In this document: positions 36,212 through 48,577 of the stretch, one piece after another
Layout of the letters: every line of letters starts with the position of its first letter
How positions within the stretch are numbered: the first letter of the stretch is position 1
Origin: Narthecium ossifragum
Lineage: Eukaryota; Streptophyta; Magnoliopsida; Dioscoreales; Nartheciaceae
Assembly: GCA_963920575.1 (NCBI GenBank)
Contig: OY986965.1
Location: 24,974,988 to 25,038,987, forward strand
Direction of reading: 5' to 3'
Length of the DNA stretch: 64,000 bases
The notes under the pieces: generated by a model
What the model saw: only the letters and a program-made list of their open reading frames with translations
Told to the model about the DNA's origin: nothing
Database searches by the model: none
Position numbers and translations under genes: made by a program

Positions 36212-37312
36212 GGGGGCGTTTAGTTGCTTGTGTCAGTTGATGCAGTGCATCAGCTGATACAACTGTTTGTGTGTTGTTTGTGTTTGGTTGCTTGTATCAA
36301 CTGATACAGTATTAGCTCATTTTCTGTTTGGTTGGTATGTATTGTATCAGCTGATGAAGGTGAAGGTGATCGAGCATTGATGGGTTACGACGTGAAGAAG
36401 GACACCGTGGGGGGGGGGGGGGGAAGAACTGAAGCATGGGAAGAAAGGATCCGGGCTTCCTCGCCGGTTCTGGTTGGCAGGAAAGAGAGAGGAAGGGATC
36501 TGGGCTTCCTCGCCGGATCTGGCCTCCGACGGAGAGGGAAGGGAGAGAGAGGAAGGAGAGCTCGGCGACGGGGAAAGGGGGGGCGGCCTTCTTGACGGAT
36601 TTGGTCTCCGAGGGAGAGGGAAGGGAGAGAGAAGAAGGAGAGCTCGGCGATGGGGAAAGGAGGGGCGGCATTCTCGCCGGATCTGGCCTCCGACGGAGAG
36701 GGAAGGGAGAGAGAGGAAGGAGAGCTCAGCGACGGGGGGCGACAGGGAAAGGGGGGCGGCCTTCTCACCTGATCTGGTCTCCGAGGGAGAGGGAAGGGAG
36801 AGAGAGGAAGGAGAGCTCGGCGACAGGGAAAGGGGTAGAGATCTTCTTGCCGGATCTGGCCTCTGAAGAGGGAAGGGAGAGAGAGGAAGTAGAGAGAGGC
36901 GACGGGGGGTGACGAAGAAAGGGGGGGCGGTCTTCTTGCTGGATCTGGCCTCCGACGGAGAGGGAAGGGAGAGAGATGAAGGAGAGCTCGGCGACGGGCG
37001 ACGACGGGGGGCGACGGGCGGCGGGGAAAGGAGAGAGAGGCGACGGGGAAAGGGGGAGGAGAGAGAGGCGACGGGGAAAGGGGGGGAGGGGAGGGAGAGA
37101 AGGGTGGTGATGCATCACGTGATGCATCAGCTGATGCTGCATCAGTAGAAACAACCATTTTGGCTGCATCAGCTGATGCAACATATGGGCCTCTTTTTGC
37201 ATCAACTGATACATGCATCAGCTGATGCATTTGACCAACCAAACACTGGTTTGGACCAAAATGCTGCATCAACTGATGCATGTATCAGCTGATACATGCA
37301 ACCAAACAACCC
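36212..37312. mobile_element. Harbinger-like non-autonomous element with GA-rich core
   Basis: Ends GGGGGCGTTTAGTTGC and (inverted) GGGTTGTTTGGTTGC, flanked by CTA (36209-36211, 37313-37315). Both subterminal regions repeat ATCAGCTGATGCA. The core (about 36430-37090) is a tandem array of about 115-120 bp units (CGACGGAGAGGGAAGGGAGA ... GAGCTCGGCGACGGGG). The long open frames across it are compositional. Confidence 0.7.
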
Positions 37313-37315
37313 CTA

Positions 37316-39581
37316 AAAGAAGTCTTGACATACATCGTTGACAAATACCATTCGTTCAAACAAAATAAACAAAGGGAACAATGTTGAGAACAAGAAAGCC
37401 CGGGAAATGAAAAGATAAATCAGGATGCATATTAGATATTTTATAACCCAACCAAATATGCATTATACATGAAGTGGCAACTTTACTTCGATAAAATATA
37501 GTTCCGGACCAAATTGATGCTAATATAATGACTGCTAGTTAAGGACATGATCAAGACAATATAATTTTGAATGACGCCGATGATTGCGAAAATGAAGATG
37601 ATACAATACTTGAATATTATACAGATGATGCAGAAAATGAAGAGCTTTTGGATGATGCTAATAGTGATACTAACAACATTTAGCTTTGGTTATTTTGCAG
37701 ACTACTAGCACTGGTATGTTATAGTTTTATTGATATTGTTTTACTTCAAATTGTAATAAAAATGCTTTCACATACTTTTAAGTTGGTCCGTTAGTAGCTC
37801 TGCCTCAATTTCAGGCAATTCAATTCTTATTTAGTGATCTTCATTACTAGGAATCAGATCACATTGGCACACCGTTAATTGATTTTAAATCGAAATGTAG
37901 AGGACTCAAAAAATTATGATCTTTGACTAGAAACTGATTAAGATAGCATATAGGACCTACCATTACAAATAGTTACAGTTCTTTGCTTCAAGTATTACTG
38001 TCTCGATTTATGTTGTCAATGTTTTCAGTTAAACCTCACGGTTAATACAGGGACTAAAATGTTGTTGTTTTCTGCTATGTTATTTGGTGCATATTGTGCT
38101 GATAGGCTACCTAGTGTAGTGTACAACAGGATCATTGTGTACAGCTCCGGCAGATAACTTGCCCCTGGATAAATCTGCGCCATTGCTATGTGCTGCTATC
38201 ATTGTGTACAGCTCGATGAAGTACTACGGACTCAGCGGGCCAAGGAAGCACTTGGGTGTTGTCCGGGTGAGGGCAACGCAAGTGAGGGCCCCTAGGAGGT
38301 GATCGCGTCAGGGACGACGATCGGAGGTGGATCCGGAGCTGAAGGAGCTGGTGTGGGGTGGCTTGGGTCTGGCAGATTTGGCGGAGAGCGGTGTTAGGCC
38401 GGTGGAGCTCGGCGTCAGGCTTGAAAAGCGGGGGCGTATCCTTGGGAGGTGACCGGCGTCGAGGACGACGATTAGAGGTGGATTCAGAACTGAAGGGGCT
38501 ATGGGATGCCGATGGCTTGGGTATGGCAGATCTAGTGGAGAGCGGTGTCAAGCCGGTGTACCTGGAGGAGCTTGCCATCGGGCTTGAAAAGGGGGTGCGG
38601 ATCCAGCAAAGGGCGGCGTCAGGGCGACGGAGATGGAGGAGCTTGACATCGGGCTTGGCACGGGGCGGCTCCGGCGAGGTGAGGCGTCGGGCTTGGTGTC
38701 CGGAGAGGGAGAAGTCTTCTCGGAGAAGATGAGGCGATAGAGAGGGGGAGAAGTCTTCTCCGAGAAGGAAGATGAGAAGAGATGGGAGGGAGAGGAGTCA
38801 GAGGAGAAACTGGGCTGGCGGGCCGTGTTCAGCCCAATCCAGTCCGGTTCAGCTCGGTCTTCAAGCCGGGCAGGGTCGTACTGGGCCGGACCGGGTTGTA
38901 GGCCTAATTGGCTCGGTACTGGCCCAGCCCGGTCCGAATGACTACCAAGTCCGGACCGGATATTGCCTCCAACCCGGCCCGGGCCCGGTTGACTACCAGG
39001 TCTGGACTGGGTATTGCCTCCAACCCGGCTCGGGCCCGATTTGCCTGGCCGGCTCGAATGGACACCCCTAAAAATGATGCATAGCTTCGACAGTAGTTCG
39101 AGCAGTACCTATGACTTTATGATAAAAGCCGGTCTATGAAAAGTTTTATGACATACTCCACAAGCACTTCTCGCTTTTCGGCAGATTCTAACCGGAAGAA
39201 ACATCATCAGGGTAATGGGGTCAGCGATGAATCGTTATCCATATGCCAGAGAACGATCTGAACAAAGCAAGGAAGCTCCAATGTTGATGGAAAATCTACT
39301 GCAACCCCATTCCACTTCTTTCTCGCTTTCCAACTCCGACGTTAGCTGGCGTGCAAATTCTGAAGAAAACATAAAAGCTATATATCAAGGTTCTACAAGG
39401 AAGACATACTAAAAAGCTACAAAAAAATTCAAATGGAGGAGTATATATAGAACCATGGCAATCAGTTTAGAATATTAACAAAGGAGACAAAAGAATTAAA
39501 TTTAACATAATTTTGATAAGATTTTAATATAATTTTACAATGAACATATTTAGTCGCAAAATCATTAATAAGCAAGCTTAT
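37316..39581. other. CACTA interior, no intact gene
   Basis: The left part is AT-rich, with a short acidic open stretch near 37570-37683 (DDAENEELLDDANSDTNNI). From about 38190 to 39065 it is GC-rich, ending in repeated CCGG/GGCCCGG words and GAATGGACACCCCTA. No transposase catalytic motif was found. Confidence 0.4.
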
Positions 39582-42012
39582 TGTCACGCCCCGCCCCAAT
39601 TAAATCCAATTTATCCCAAATATTCAACATATATAAAGCGTCGTTATACACAGATTGAGAGTTAAGGTAGAGTACAAAATAAATTAAGAATACAACCCTC
39701 ATCTCTCCACCTATAAAACTAGCTCTTAATCAATAAACACAAAATGACACATTGTCAATGTTGACCACCACCCTGGGTACACTAGGCCCGAGCCTACCTC
39801 CTACACACAAGAAAACCCAAGCAAAATGAGCTCGAAAGCCCAGTAGGATACAACCCTTATCTCTCCATCTACAAAACTAGCTCTCAATCAATAAGCACAA
39901 AATAACATCTCGTCAATGCTGACCACCACCCTGGGTACACTGAGCCCGAGCCTACCTCATGCACACAAGAAAACCCAAGCAAAATGAGCTCGAAAGCCCA
40001 GTAGGAGTCACTTAACACACTCTTAGACTCTAGTGTACACCAACCTATCATAGTATACTGACCTTAGTATGGTCTGGCTAATATGGATAAGTCTTACATG
40101 CACATACGCCACATCTGACCGTCAACGCTCGCCCATACCCTTATAGATTCTATACCAGCCTCAGTATACCAGTATATGCACAACATCCTACACACCCACC
40201 TATCCTAGCATACTGATCCTAGTATGGTCTGGCTAGTATGGGTAAGTCTTACATGTACAGACGCCGCATCCGACCGTCAATGCTCGCCCAAACTCCTATA
40301 GACTCTATTTCGACCTCAGTATACTAGTATAGGTACATCCTCAATCATAAATCCTCAAGATCAAAATCCTCGATCGACATACGGAGATCAAAATCCACCC
40401 GTCAAGTCATCAATAGTCTAGCTACAGGACCTGACTAGACCCAAACACAATATTTGTCCTAAGACAAACCTAGCATTCCTAGCATGTATGCACAAGCCAC
40501 ACAACATAATATAATAATACAATTAAACAATAATACTCAAAACATCGCATACAATGGCATAACAACATCTCATAACATAATACGGTAAAAAAACATGCAT
40601 AACGGGCTCAACCAGCCCATCATGTCATAACATACATAACACATGCTTGCTATATATCACCAACAACACAAATATACATATCATCACATAAAACACAACA
40701 TATAGCAATGCATAACATTCACACATCCCTAGTAGGAGGTAACCCCTACCTCAACAGGCAGCTCATGCGAGTTCCCTAAGTCCCGGGTCCACGTCACACT
40801 CGACTCTAGAAGGTCGTCCGATCGATCGACTAAAGCACAAGGACAAAGAAAGCGGTCAGGTAGAGCTCGGAAAATCGATCGAAACGACGCAAAAAACAAT
40901 TAAATCGGGCATTGGCGCTCCGCATACTGGGGGTTGCCCGCGACAACTCCACCCACGGGAGGACCAGCCCCCGGCGTTTCCGACGAGGCATCGCCACTCG
41001 ACCGCGTCACGGCTGCAACTTGTCGCACCTGTGACGGACTCTGCCGCGCCTGCGACAGAATCTACCACGCGCACAACGGACTCTGTCGCGCCTGTGACGG
41101 ACTCTACCGCGCCTGCGACAGAATCTACCACGCAAGTGACAGAATCTGTCGGCGACGGACTATGCTGCACCTGTGACGGAATCTGCCGCACCAACGGCGA
41201 CCCAGCCCCGGTGACACGCACCCTTCCGCCAAGAAGGGCCGCCGGAGCTTCGCTAGAGGCCCACTGCACCCGTGCTTAAACCGCCAGAGAGCCATCACAC
41301 GACGAAGAGGGGAGCTTGCTTGCTGTCCCAAGCACTGGATTCCGAAGAAGATCAACGGCCACGGCCAGAGGAAGGCCGGCCGGAACCTCGCCGGAAACCA
41401 TGGCAGGGTGGGGATGCAAGCTTCAGCCGGCATGGGAAAAACGCCCAAACAGGGTCTGGAGAGATGCCCCGGACCACGGGCGTCCTTCTCCGGCGCTGCA
41501 GTCACCGAGGGAGGCCCCCGACGCCGTCCACAGCATCTTCTCCGGCGACCCATCGCCGGAAACCCATCTTCTCCCCCAAAAACCCGGCGGAAAAACCCAA
41601 AAAGACGGAAAACAAAGGGGAGAGAAACAAGAAGCTCACCTGAGCCAAATGGGAGAAGAAATCCGGAGGAAATCCCACCGGATCCACACCGTTCCGGCTA
41701 GCACCACCTCCTTCTCACTCGGTTTCTTCCTCCCTTCCTCCCTTCTTCTCCGGCGCCGGTGATCTCCCCTTCCTCTCCCTTGCTTCCTCTCCATCTCTCC
41801 CGATCTCTCCCTCTCGATCTCTCTCCCGATCTCTCTCCCTCCCTCCGGTTTGGCAGTCAAAAAGGGGAAGGAGAAGAGATTCGATTTCTCTGGAAGGAGG
41901 GGTGGTTGTTTTGTACAAACCCCCCTAAAAACCCCTAATTACGCGAAAATCCGTCAATCTTACATAAAAGCCCAGCAATTTACATTTAGGCCCTCGTTTT
42001 TATGAATGGACC
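39582..42012 (-). mobile_element. Gypsy LTR (probably solo), reverse orientation
   Basis: Starts TGTCACGCCCCG on the plus strand, that is, ends CGGGGCGTGACA in its own sense, a chromovirus-type LTR end. A CTTAT at 39577-39581 and at 42013-42017 may be the target duplication; the right boundary is uncertain because the expected TG start is not clean there. It contains two tandem duplications (about 39665-40010, unit about 165 bp; about 40045-40340, unit about 155 bp) and a GC-rich minisatellite at about 41030-41200 built from GACGGACTCT and CGACAGAATCTACC. Confidence 0.65.
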
Positions 42013-42039
42013 CTTATAGTGCAAACTTTGGAACAAGCT

Positions 42040-42397
42040 GGTCATGTAAAGTATACTATTGGAACTTCGGTTATTTATTGTGACCAAACTTTAGTCGCTA
42101 CAAAGTATGTTATTACAACCAACGTTGTTAGTCACAAAAGCTCTTAATTAGCAAACTTGTTGCGACGATCAGTGAAACTACATTAGATTGGTCACAAAGC
42201 CTTTGCAGGGCCAAATAGTACTTTTGGTAACTAAGTTTTGGTGACCATGTTTATTTGGTCGCAAATACTTACCTTATGACCACTTGGTCTATATGGTGCG
42301 ACCAAATTTTATTTCTAGTCGCCAAAAGGTTTGTTTAGTGACTACAGATGCTTGGTCACACAAAAACTAGTCACAAAAACTAACATTTCTTATAGTG
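42040..42397. repeat. CACTA subterminal repeats, right side
   Basis: Degenerate TTGGTCAC(A), TAGTCAC and GTGACTA words up to the terminal ATTTCTTATAGTG. Confidence 0.75.
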
Positions 42398-42428
42398 CAT
42401 GATTGTTGAAGATGTCCAAAGTTCTTAA

Positions 42429-42614
42429 AGTGAACTTTTAGCTGAGCATGGAGAGGAGCTTCTAAGTGAGTTTTCTGATACTGTGTCAGATCTCACTGAG
42501 CCTCTTAGTGCGGTTTCAGTGACCGAATTTGATGAGCCTAAAGAGAATCTTAGACTGGATTCTGAGATTGAGTATGATGGCAAACCTCCTCCTAAGAAAT
42601 CCAAGCTGAACTAG
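42429..42614 (+). other. Orphan coding-like tail in the copia leader
   Basis: A 61-codon open stretch without Met begins SELLAEHGEELLSEFSD and ends in basic KPPPKKSKLN before TAG. Acidic residues are frequent and codon use is smooth. It is bounded on the left by TAA and by the CACTA insertion. The parent gene is unknown; it may be a fragment captured by the copia leader or chance. Confidence 0.3.
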
Positions 42615-42984
42615 GGCATAGATTGATCTAAGTAACTTGTTGTATTTGTGTATATTATCTTTATGCTCGTTGTATACATATCATGTTAATTAATGAAGAT
42701 TTATTTAATTGTGTTGTATGTGAGCATGATATCATATCTTATTAAGTGGGAATATAAGGTTTGAAATTTTTTTTTCCGCTTAATAGCTGAACTCTTGCGT
42801 AATTATGGATTAAGTATTAATAGTTTGGCTGTGTATTTAGAAATTGATAGAATATTATATATATTCTTTTCATTACTATTACATATGTTAGATTGTTTTT
42901 ACTTAATTCAAGATATTGCAGCAAAATTCTATAAGATATTTATTGTGCTAGTTCCTTATGTTAATTTGTTGTCTCTAAATTAGA

Positions 42985-45900
42985 ATGGCTACAACAAAGA
43001 GCATTGTCACTGATTTGAATCAGAGGGACAAACTCAATGAGAAAAACTATGACGTATGGTATAGGAAAATTCAGTACCTCATGGAAGAACATGACATGCT
43101 GGAAACAATAACACAACCTATGGCTGAACCTGAGCAAGGCACAATTGCCCATCATGGGCGCAATCTAGAACTCTATCAAGCTTATAGGAGCAAGGATAGA
43201 GTTGCTCACATATTGATGCTGAGCTGCATGAGAAATGACTTGATGCTTGTTTTGAAAAGCATCGTTCCACCATGGCTGTTTGGGATGATGTTAAAGTCTA
43301 GTATGGAGGAACTTCTACTACTCGACTTCGTTAGTTAACCCTCATTTTCGACAGGTACAGGAAATGCCAGCATCATTCGATGAGGCAGCATCTGACGATC
43401 ATGTCAAATATGATCAGTGAATTGAGGATTGTTGGACATGAAATAACTAACAAACAACAAGTTCAAGCAGTAATCCGTACTTTGTCTGGTTCTTGGGAAC
43501 ATATGAAGACTAATCTTACTCATAATGACAATATCGAGACTTTTGATGATGTTGCACGTCATGTCGAGTTAGAAGAAGATCGTCTTCATGCTGAGAAACC
43601 AATTGATGAAACTTTTATGATTGAATCCTCATCGCGAAAGGCTTCGGGTTGTAAACGCAAACGAGGTAAAGGTAGAAATTTCAAAGGTAAAAGCAAAGTG
43701 GATGGACTTGGTTCAAAGAATGGCAAGCACAAGAGAGGCAAGCGTGGTGGCAAAAAAGACAAGAAGGGCAAGAATTGCTTTAACTGTGGCAAGCTGGGTC
43801 ACTTCGCTCGTGAATGCACTGAGCTGAAGGTACTATATGCTATGCCTACTCCCTCTAACTTATTTGTTAGTATAGTTGTTTGATGTTGGCTGAAACTGTT
43901 CCTTTTTGGACTGTAGACTCAGCAGTAACAGACCATATAGCCAGGGATAGAACCACCTCTCGTGGAATTTCAGTGATTATCGAAGGGAAGTAGACGCATA
44001 TACATGGGGAATAATGCTTCAACTGAAGTGCTTGGGATCAGTACCTGCAAGCTAGTGTTGCGGGGTGGTCGCACTCTATATCTTCATGATGTGCTTTACG
44101 CTTCGAAAGTTCAGCGAAATTTAGTTTATGTGCTTGTTCTTCTAGGATAAGGCTTTCGTGTTGTGTTTGTGAACAACTATATATGCTAAGGTGTTTCTAG
44201 ACAATGTGTACTATGGTTGTGGTTTTGTGTTAGATGGTTTTATGGTGCTAGATACCGTATTTGTTGATGTAATCGACAATGCTACCGTTTTTGTTGTTGG
44301 TAATTCTAGTGTTGTTGTAGATGATAATCTCCTATGGGATGCTAGATTAGGACATATTGGGCAGGCTCCACTTAATAGGTTGGCTAGAGAAGGCTTATTA
44401 GGCTCACTAGCTAAAGTTGATTTATCAACTTGTGAGCATTGTCCTGCTAGAAAATCAACAAGGTTACCATTTGGCAAAGCCAAAAAGAGCCACCCCACCA
44501 TTGTAATTAATCCATTTTGACATTTGTGGCCAAATGAATGTGAGGGCTAGGCATGGAGCCTTCTATTTCATCACATTTATGGACGATTTCACAAGAATTG
44601 TACATGTCTATTGATCTCTCATAAGTTTGAAGCATTAGATTGCTTCATTTGTTATACTAAGTTGGTTGAGAATCAGATAAACACAAATATCAAGTCTCTT
44701 AGGACTGATCGACATCGTGAATATATATCTGATCAATTTAAATGTTTTTGTGATGAAAAAGGTATAGCTAGACAGCTAACTATTCCTTATACTCCATAAC
44801 AAAATGCAATTGCAGAAAGAATGAATTGAACCCTATTAGACATGGTTAGGTCAATGATGGCGGAAGTTAATTTGCCTATTTCATTTTGGGGAGATGCATT
44901 ATTAAATGCTGCCTATATACTTAATCGTGTGCCCTCTAAATCTGCATCCTCCACCCCATATGAATTATGGAATGACAAAAAACCTAATTTAGGTAATTTG
45001 CATCCTTGGGGTTGTACAGTTTATATATACGTAATTTCTCACCAATATGAAAAACTTGGTTCCAGAGGGGAGAAGTGTATCTTTATAAGATACTCAGATT
45101 ATTCCAAAAGATTTTTGTTTTTAGGTGAAGAGAATGATGGAAGAGTTACAGAAATTGAATCACGAGATGTTGTTTTCCTAAAAGAGGAGTTACCTAAACG
45201 AGGAGAGATTATTGAGGATTTTCATCTTTATGAAGTAGAGGATCTAACTGTTTAAGTACCCAACCCAATAGTTGAGGAAGAAATTTCTGAACAAGTAGCG
45301 GTTAGTGGGAGCAATACAATTAATGATATCACTCCTATGGAGTATGATCATGACCAATCTCAACCTCATAGGAGTATCCGTGCAAAGATTCCTCATCGTC
45401 GATTTGATATTGAGAGGGAAGCTTTTATGGTTGCTCCATAGGATGAAAAGGAACCTAAGACTGATCAAGCAGCTTTTTTGAGTCCTAAAGCTGAGGAATG
45501 GATTAAAGCTATGGAGGAGGAAATGGAGTCTATGAAAACCAATCAAGTTTGAAAATTAGTGGACTTACCGCCAGGACGTATATCAATTGGGAACAAATGG
45601 ATTCTTATGATTAAACGAAAGGAGGATGGGACTATTGATAAGTACAAGGCTCAGTTAGTGGCCAAAGGTTACACCCAAAAAGAGGGAATTGATTATGATG
45701 AAACCTTCTCACCAGTGGTAAGATTTGCTTCAATTCGTCTCATCTTAGCCATTGTCGCTCAAATGGATTTAGAACTTTACCAAATGGACATTAAAACTGT
45801 ATTTTTCAATGGAGAACTAGATGAAGTGATATATATGGATTAACTTATAGGTTTTGAATCTAAAGGTAATGAGCGTAAAGTTTGCAAGCTTAAAATATCT

Positions 45901-47009
45901 ATATATGGTCTCAAACAAGCATCTAGACAATGGAACCACACATTTCATTAGGCTATTCTAATGGATAAGTTTACGATGATGGAAGAGGACCATTGTGTAT
46001 ACATGAAACGTTCAAAGAATGGTTTTGTCATTCTATCCTTATATGTTGATCACATTTTATTGGCTGGGACAAGGAATTGATTGAAAACACTAGGAAGTGG
46101 TTATCATCAAATTTCGAGATGAAAGACATGGGTGAAACTAGCTTTGTGCTAGGTGTGAAGATTCTAAGGGATCGCACCAGAAGGCTCTTAGATTTATCTC
46201 AAGCGACTTACATCAAAAAGATGTCAGAGCATTTTCACATGCACAACTGCAAGTCAATAGACACACCAGTTGAAAGAAACTCAAGCCTAAGTATAGACAT
46301 GTGTCCTAAGACTCCAGAATAAAAAAAAATGTCTAATGTACTTTACTCCAGTATTTAATGTACTTTACTCCGGTATTGTCGGTAGTTTGATGTTTGCAAT
46401 GATCGATGTGCACACGTCCAGACATATGCTATGATGTTGGGCTGGTAAGCATATATCAGTCAAATCTAAGAACTAAGCATTGGAAGGCAGTCAAAAGAAT
46501 TTTACGGTATCTAAAATGAACATCGGATTTTGTGTTGTGATATCAAGGAAAGGATTTGCGCTTAGTTGGTTATACTGATGTTGATTGGGGTGGTGACATA
46601 GAATGAGAGCAAATCAATTTCACGATATGCATTCTTATTGAATAGTTGTGTTATATCTTGGAGTAGTAAGAAACAATCATGTATTGCCTTGTTTACCATG
46701 GATGCAGAATACATAGTATGTTCCTCAGCTATATAAAAAACAGTTTGGTTAAGAAGGTTCCTACAACATTTGGAAATTGTCAAATCAACATCAGAATTAG
46801 TGATAATTTTCTCTGACAACATGGTTACATTGGCCTATGCTAAGGATCGTAAATACCATGGAAAAATCAAACATATTCAAATTAGATATCATTATGTTAG
46901 AGACATGATTACACAAAAGGAGGTGATCCTGAAGCACATTTCTACAATAAATATGGTTGTTGATCCTTTCACCAAGCCAATAGCTAGAGATTCTTTGTTG
47001 GACATGTAA
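42985..47009 (+). pseudogene. Decayed copia gag-pol of the composite element
   Basis: Starts MATTKSIVTDLNQRDKLNEK, then a Gag region with a frameshift near 43310-43380 and the zinc knuckle CFNCGKLGHFAREC (43773-43814). Integrase pieces follow: LWDARLGHIG, CEHCPARKSTRLPFG, SLRTDRHREY. Reverse transcriptase pieces are KWILMIKRKEDGTIDKYKA, MDIKTVFFNGELDE and YVDHILLAG, in which the second catalytic Asp of YVDD is His. RNase H ends with IQIRYHYVRDMIT. Many stops (TAA, TAG, TGA) and frameshifts separate the blocks, far more decay than in the copia at 15390. Confidence 0.9.
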
Positions 47010-48218
47010 AATCTCTAGATTTATGTAGAATGTGAATATTATTTGATCTGGTCCAATGGTTCACTTGTATTAACTTACAGTTAATTTGAATGAAATTTGG
47101 TTTTTTTCCTTGTGTTGGTAAAATTCATTCAAATTATTTTAATATTTCAATGTAAGTGACAACTAGTACAATTTAATGTTGTATGTCAATAGACGATGGT
47201 TGGTTCACTTACACGAACAATCACCTCTGGCGCATAGAGAGTGAGCAGAGATGAGACGATTTGAACTAATTTCTTTGAAAGCGACTTTAGGCGTAGCGGG
47301 AGCAAGTTTAGTTTAAATTTAAATCGCCTTGGTTAAAACTAAGATGAGATTCTAAAAAGAATCAACATGGATAATATCCCACTATCCATGAGTCTATCAA
47401 TTGAAGCCCGGTGTGAAATTTTAATTCGACGCTGTAGACATTGAGCAGATAGAAATTTTAAGTTTGTCGCCCGAGTTGGTTTGGTGACAAGACTAAGACT
47501 TGTATGGTGTTTATACTTAAGAAGAGCAATGACATACACTCTTTATCTTAGTAAAGAAAAGAGAAGCTCCACCATAATATGCATTTCATACTGCATGTGC
47601 TTGCCGACTTATCAGGAAGTATGGAATGGTTCCATGCTTCTATATCGTGTGAGTCATGGAGATCTTAATTTAGATCTCAAATGTTATCATTTGCAACTTT
47701 TAACTATATCACACAGTGAAAGGACTAATGTTTAATTACTACCTTAGAGTGTTACCTATGATCATGAGTTGATTCGATCTAAAGGAGCACTACTGGGAAA
47801 TTGAGTTAATTTTGATCATAATGATATGGGGGCAAAAGAAAGAGCAAATTTAGTTTTACACTTGTTACTTATATTCTCCGACCGGACAATAATGTTACTT
47901 GAAAAAGTAGGACATGATTGTGAATATTTGTAATAAGAAAGCAATGAGTATTGGACTTCAGAGGGATCAAGTCATACTCAGTTATGTGTAGCTAAAAATG
48001 CTTGGGGTACTAAAGTACACGTTTCAATTAATTTTTCTTTCATCTCTATGGTTGATGTATCCTTTATGACCTTAACCGGTTTTTATATTGGAGCTCCTAT
48101 TATTTGTGTGCTTTCAGACAGCATGGCCTATTTTTCCCACTATGAATGGATTCTTAAAAAAATCCAAGTTATGTCTATGCTTTTGGATAGATCCAGCTCA
48201 TCAACGACGAGTGAGAGA
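47010..48218 (+). other. 3' non-coding region of the composite copia element
   Basis: 1.2 kb between the RNase H end and the 3' LTR. It has only short chance frames. The last bases GACGAGTGAGAGA before the LTR may be a weak polypurine tract. Function unknown. Confidence 0.5.
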
Positions 48219-48539
48219 TGTTGGTTTATAACCAATCGCCTATGATGGCTAGATCCACAGGCTAGGCCCACGATCCAATAATCATATGGTTTAGATATGA
48301 TTATCTAAACCGTTTGATTCATATAAGATACGGTTTCTAATATTAGAAACTGCAAGCCATGGTATGTCTATGAGAGAGAACGCTTGTGGAGAAGAATCAT
48401 AAAGAAGGAATTTGGGCTGTGAAGTGACGATAGTTGTTCTTATAATAATATCACTTGGATCACGTGAAACGGATTAGAAGATCGTATGATAACGAGCAAG
48501 TCCTCGTCGTTGCTTTGTATTCATGCATAGTAGTTTTCA
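48219..48539 (+). repeat. 3' LTR of the composite copia element
   Basis: 321 bp, same ends as the 5' LTR but without the MITE. It is followed by the CGTGT duplication and then the resumed older LTR (to about 48577). Confidence 0.88.
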
Positions 48540-48577
48540 CGTGTGATTGCCATCATTGCTAGGTGTTACCGCTAACA

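Larger units (their letters stand above)
32102..42397. mobile_element. CACTA (CMC/EnSpm) transposon, 10.3 kb with nested insertions
   Basis: Ends CACTATAAGAAAT and (inverted) CACTATAAGAAAT, flanked by CAT on both sides (32099-32101, 42398-42400), the 3-bp duplication of CACTA elements. Subterminal repeats around TTAGTCACAAAA fill 34290-34880 and 42040-42390. A decayed transposase-associated gene lies on the minus strand (35355-36060). No intact transposase. Nested within are a LINE, a Harbinger-type element and a gypsy LTR. Confidence 0.9.
24759..48539 (+). mobile_element. Composite copia retrotransposon, 23.8 kb including nested insertions
   Basis: LTRs at 24759-25339 and 48219-48539 share TGTTGGTTTATAACCAATCG at the start and GCATAGTAGTTTTCA at the end. 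The 5-bp target duplication CGTGT is exact on both sides (24754-24758 and 48540-48544), which shows these distant LTRs belong to one insertion. A primer site follows the left LTR, and a decayed gag-pol lies just left of the right LTR. Removing the nested elements (25066-25305, 25947-31286, 31594-31761, 32102-42397 and their duplications) leaves about 7.7 kb, a normal copia size with a leader of about 1.8 kb. Confidence 0.88.

Noticed and set aside
36385..37281. 298-codon minus-strand frame and overlapping plus-strand frames
   Set aside because: Pure product of the GA-rich tandem repeat; open in several phases on both strands, Pro/Ser or Glu/Arg/Gly only, no domain.
40856..41918. Overlapping frames of 80-150 codons
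   Set aside because: They lie in the GC-rich part of a gypsy LTR and its minisatellite; no domain and both strands are open.
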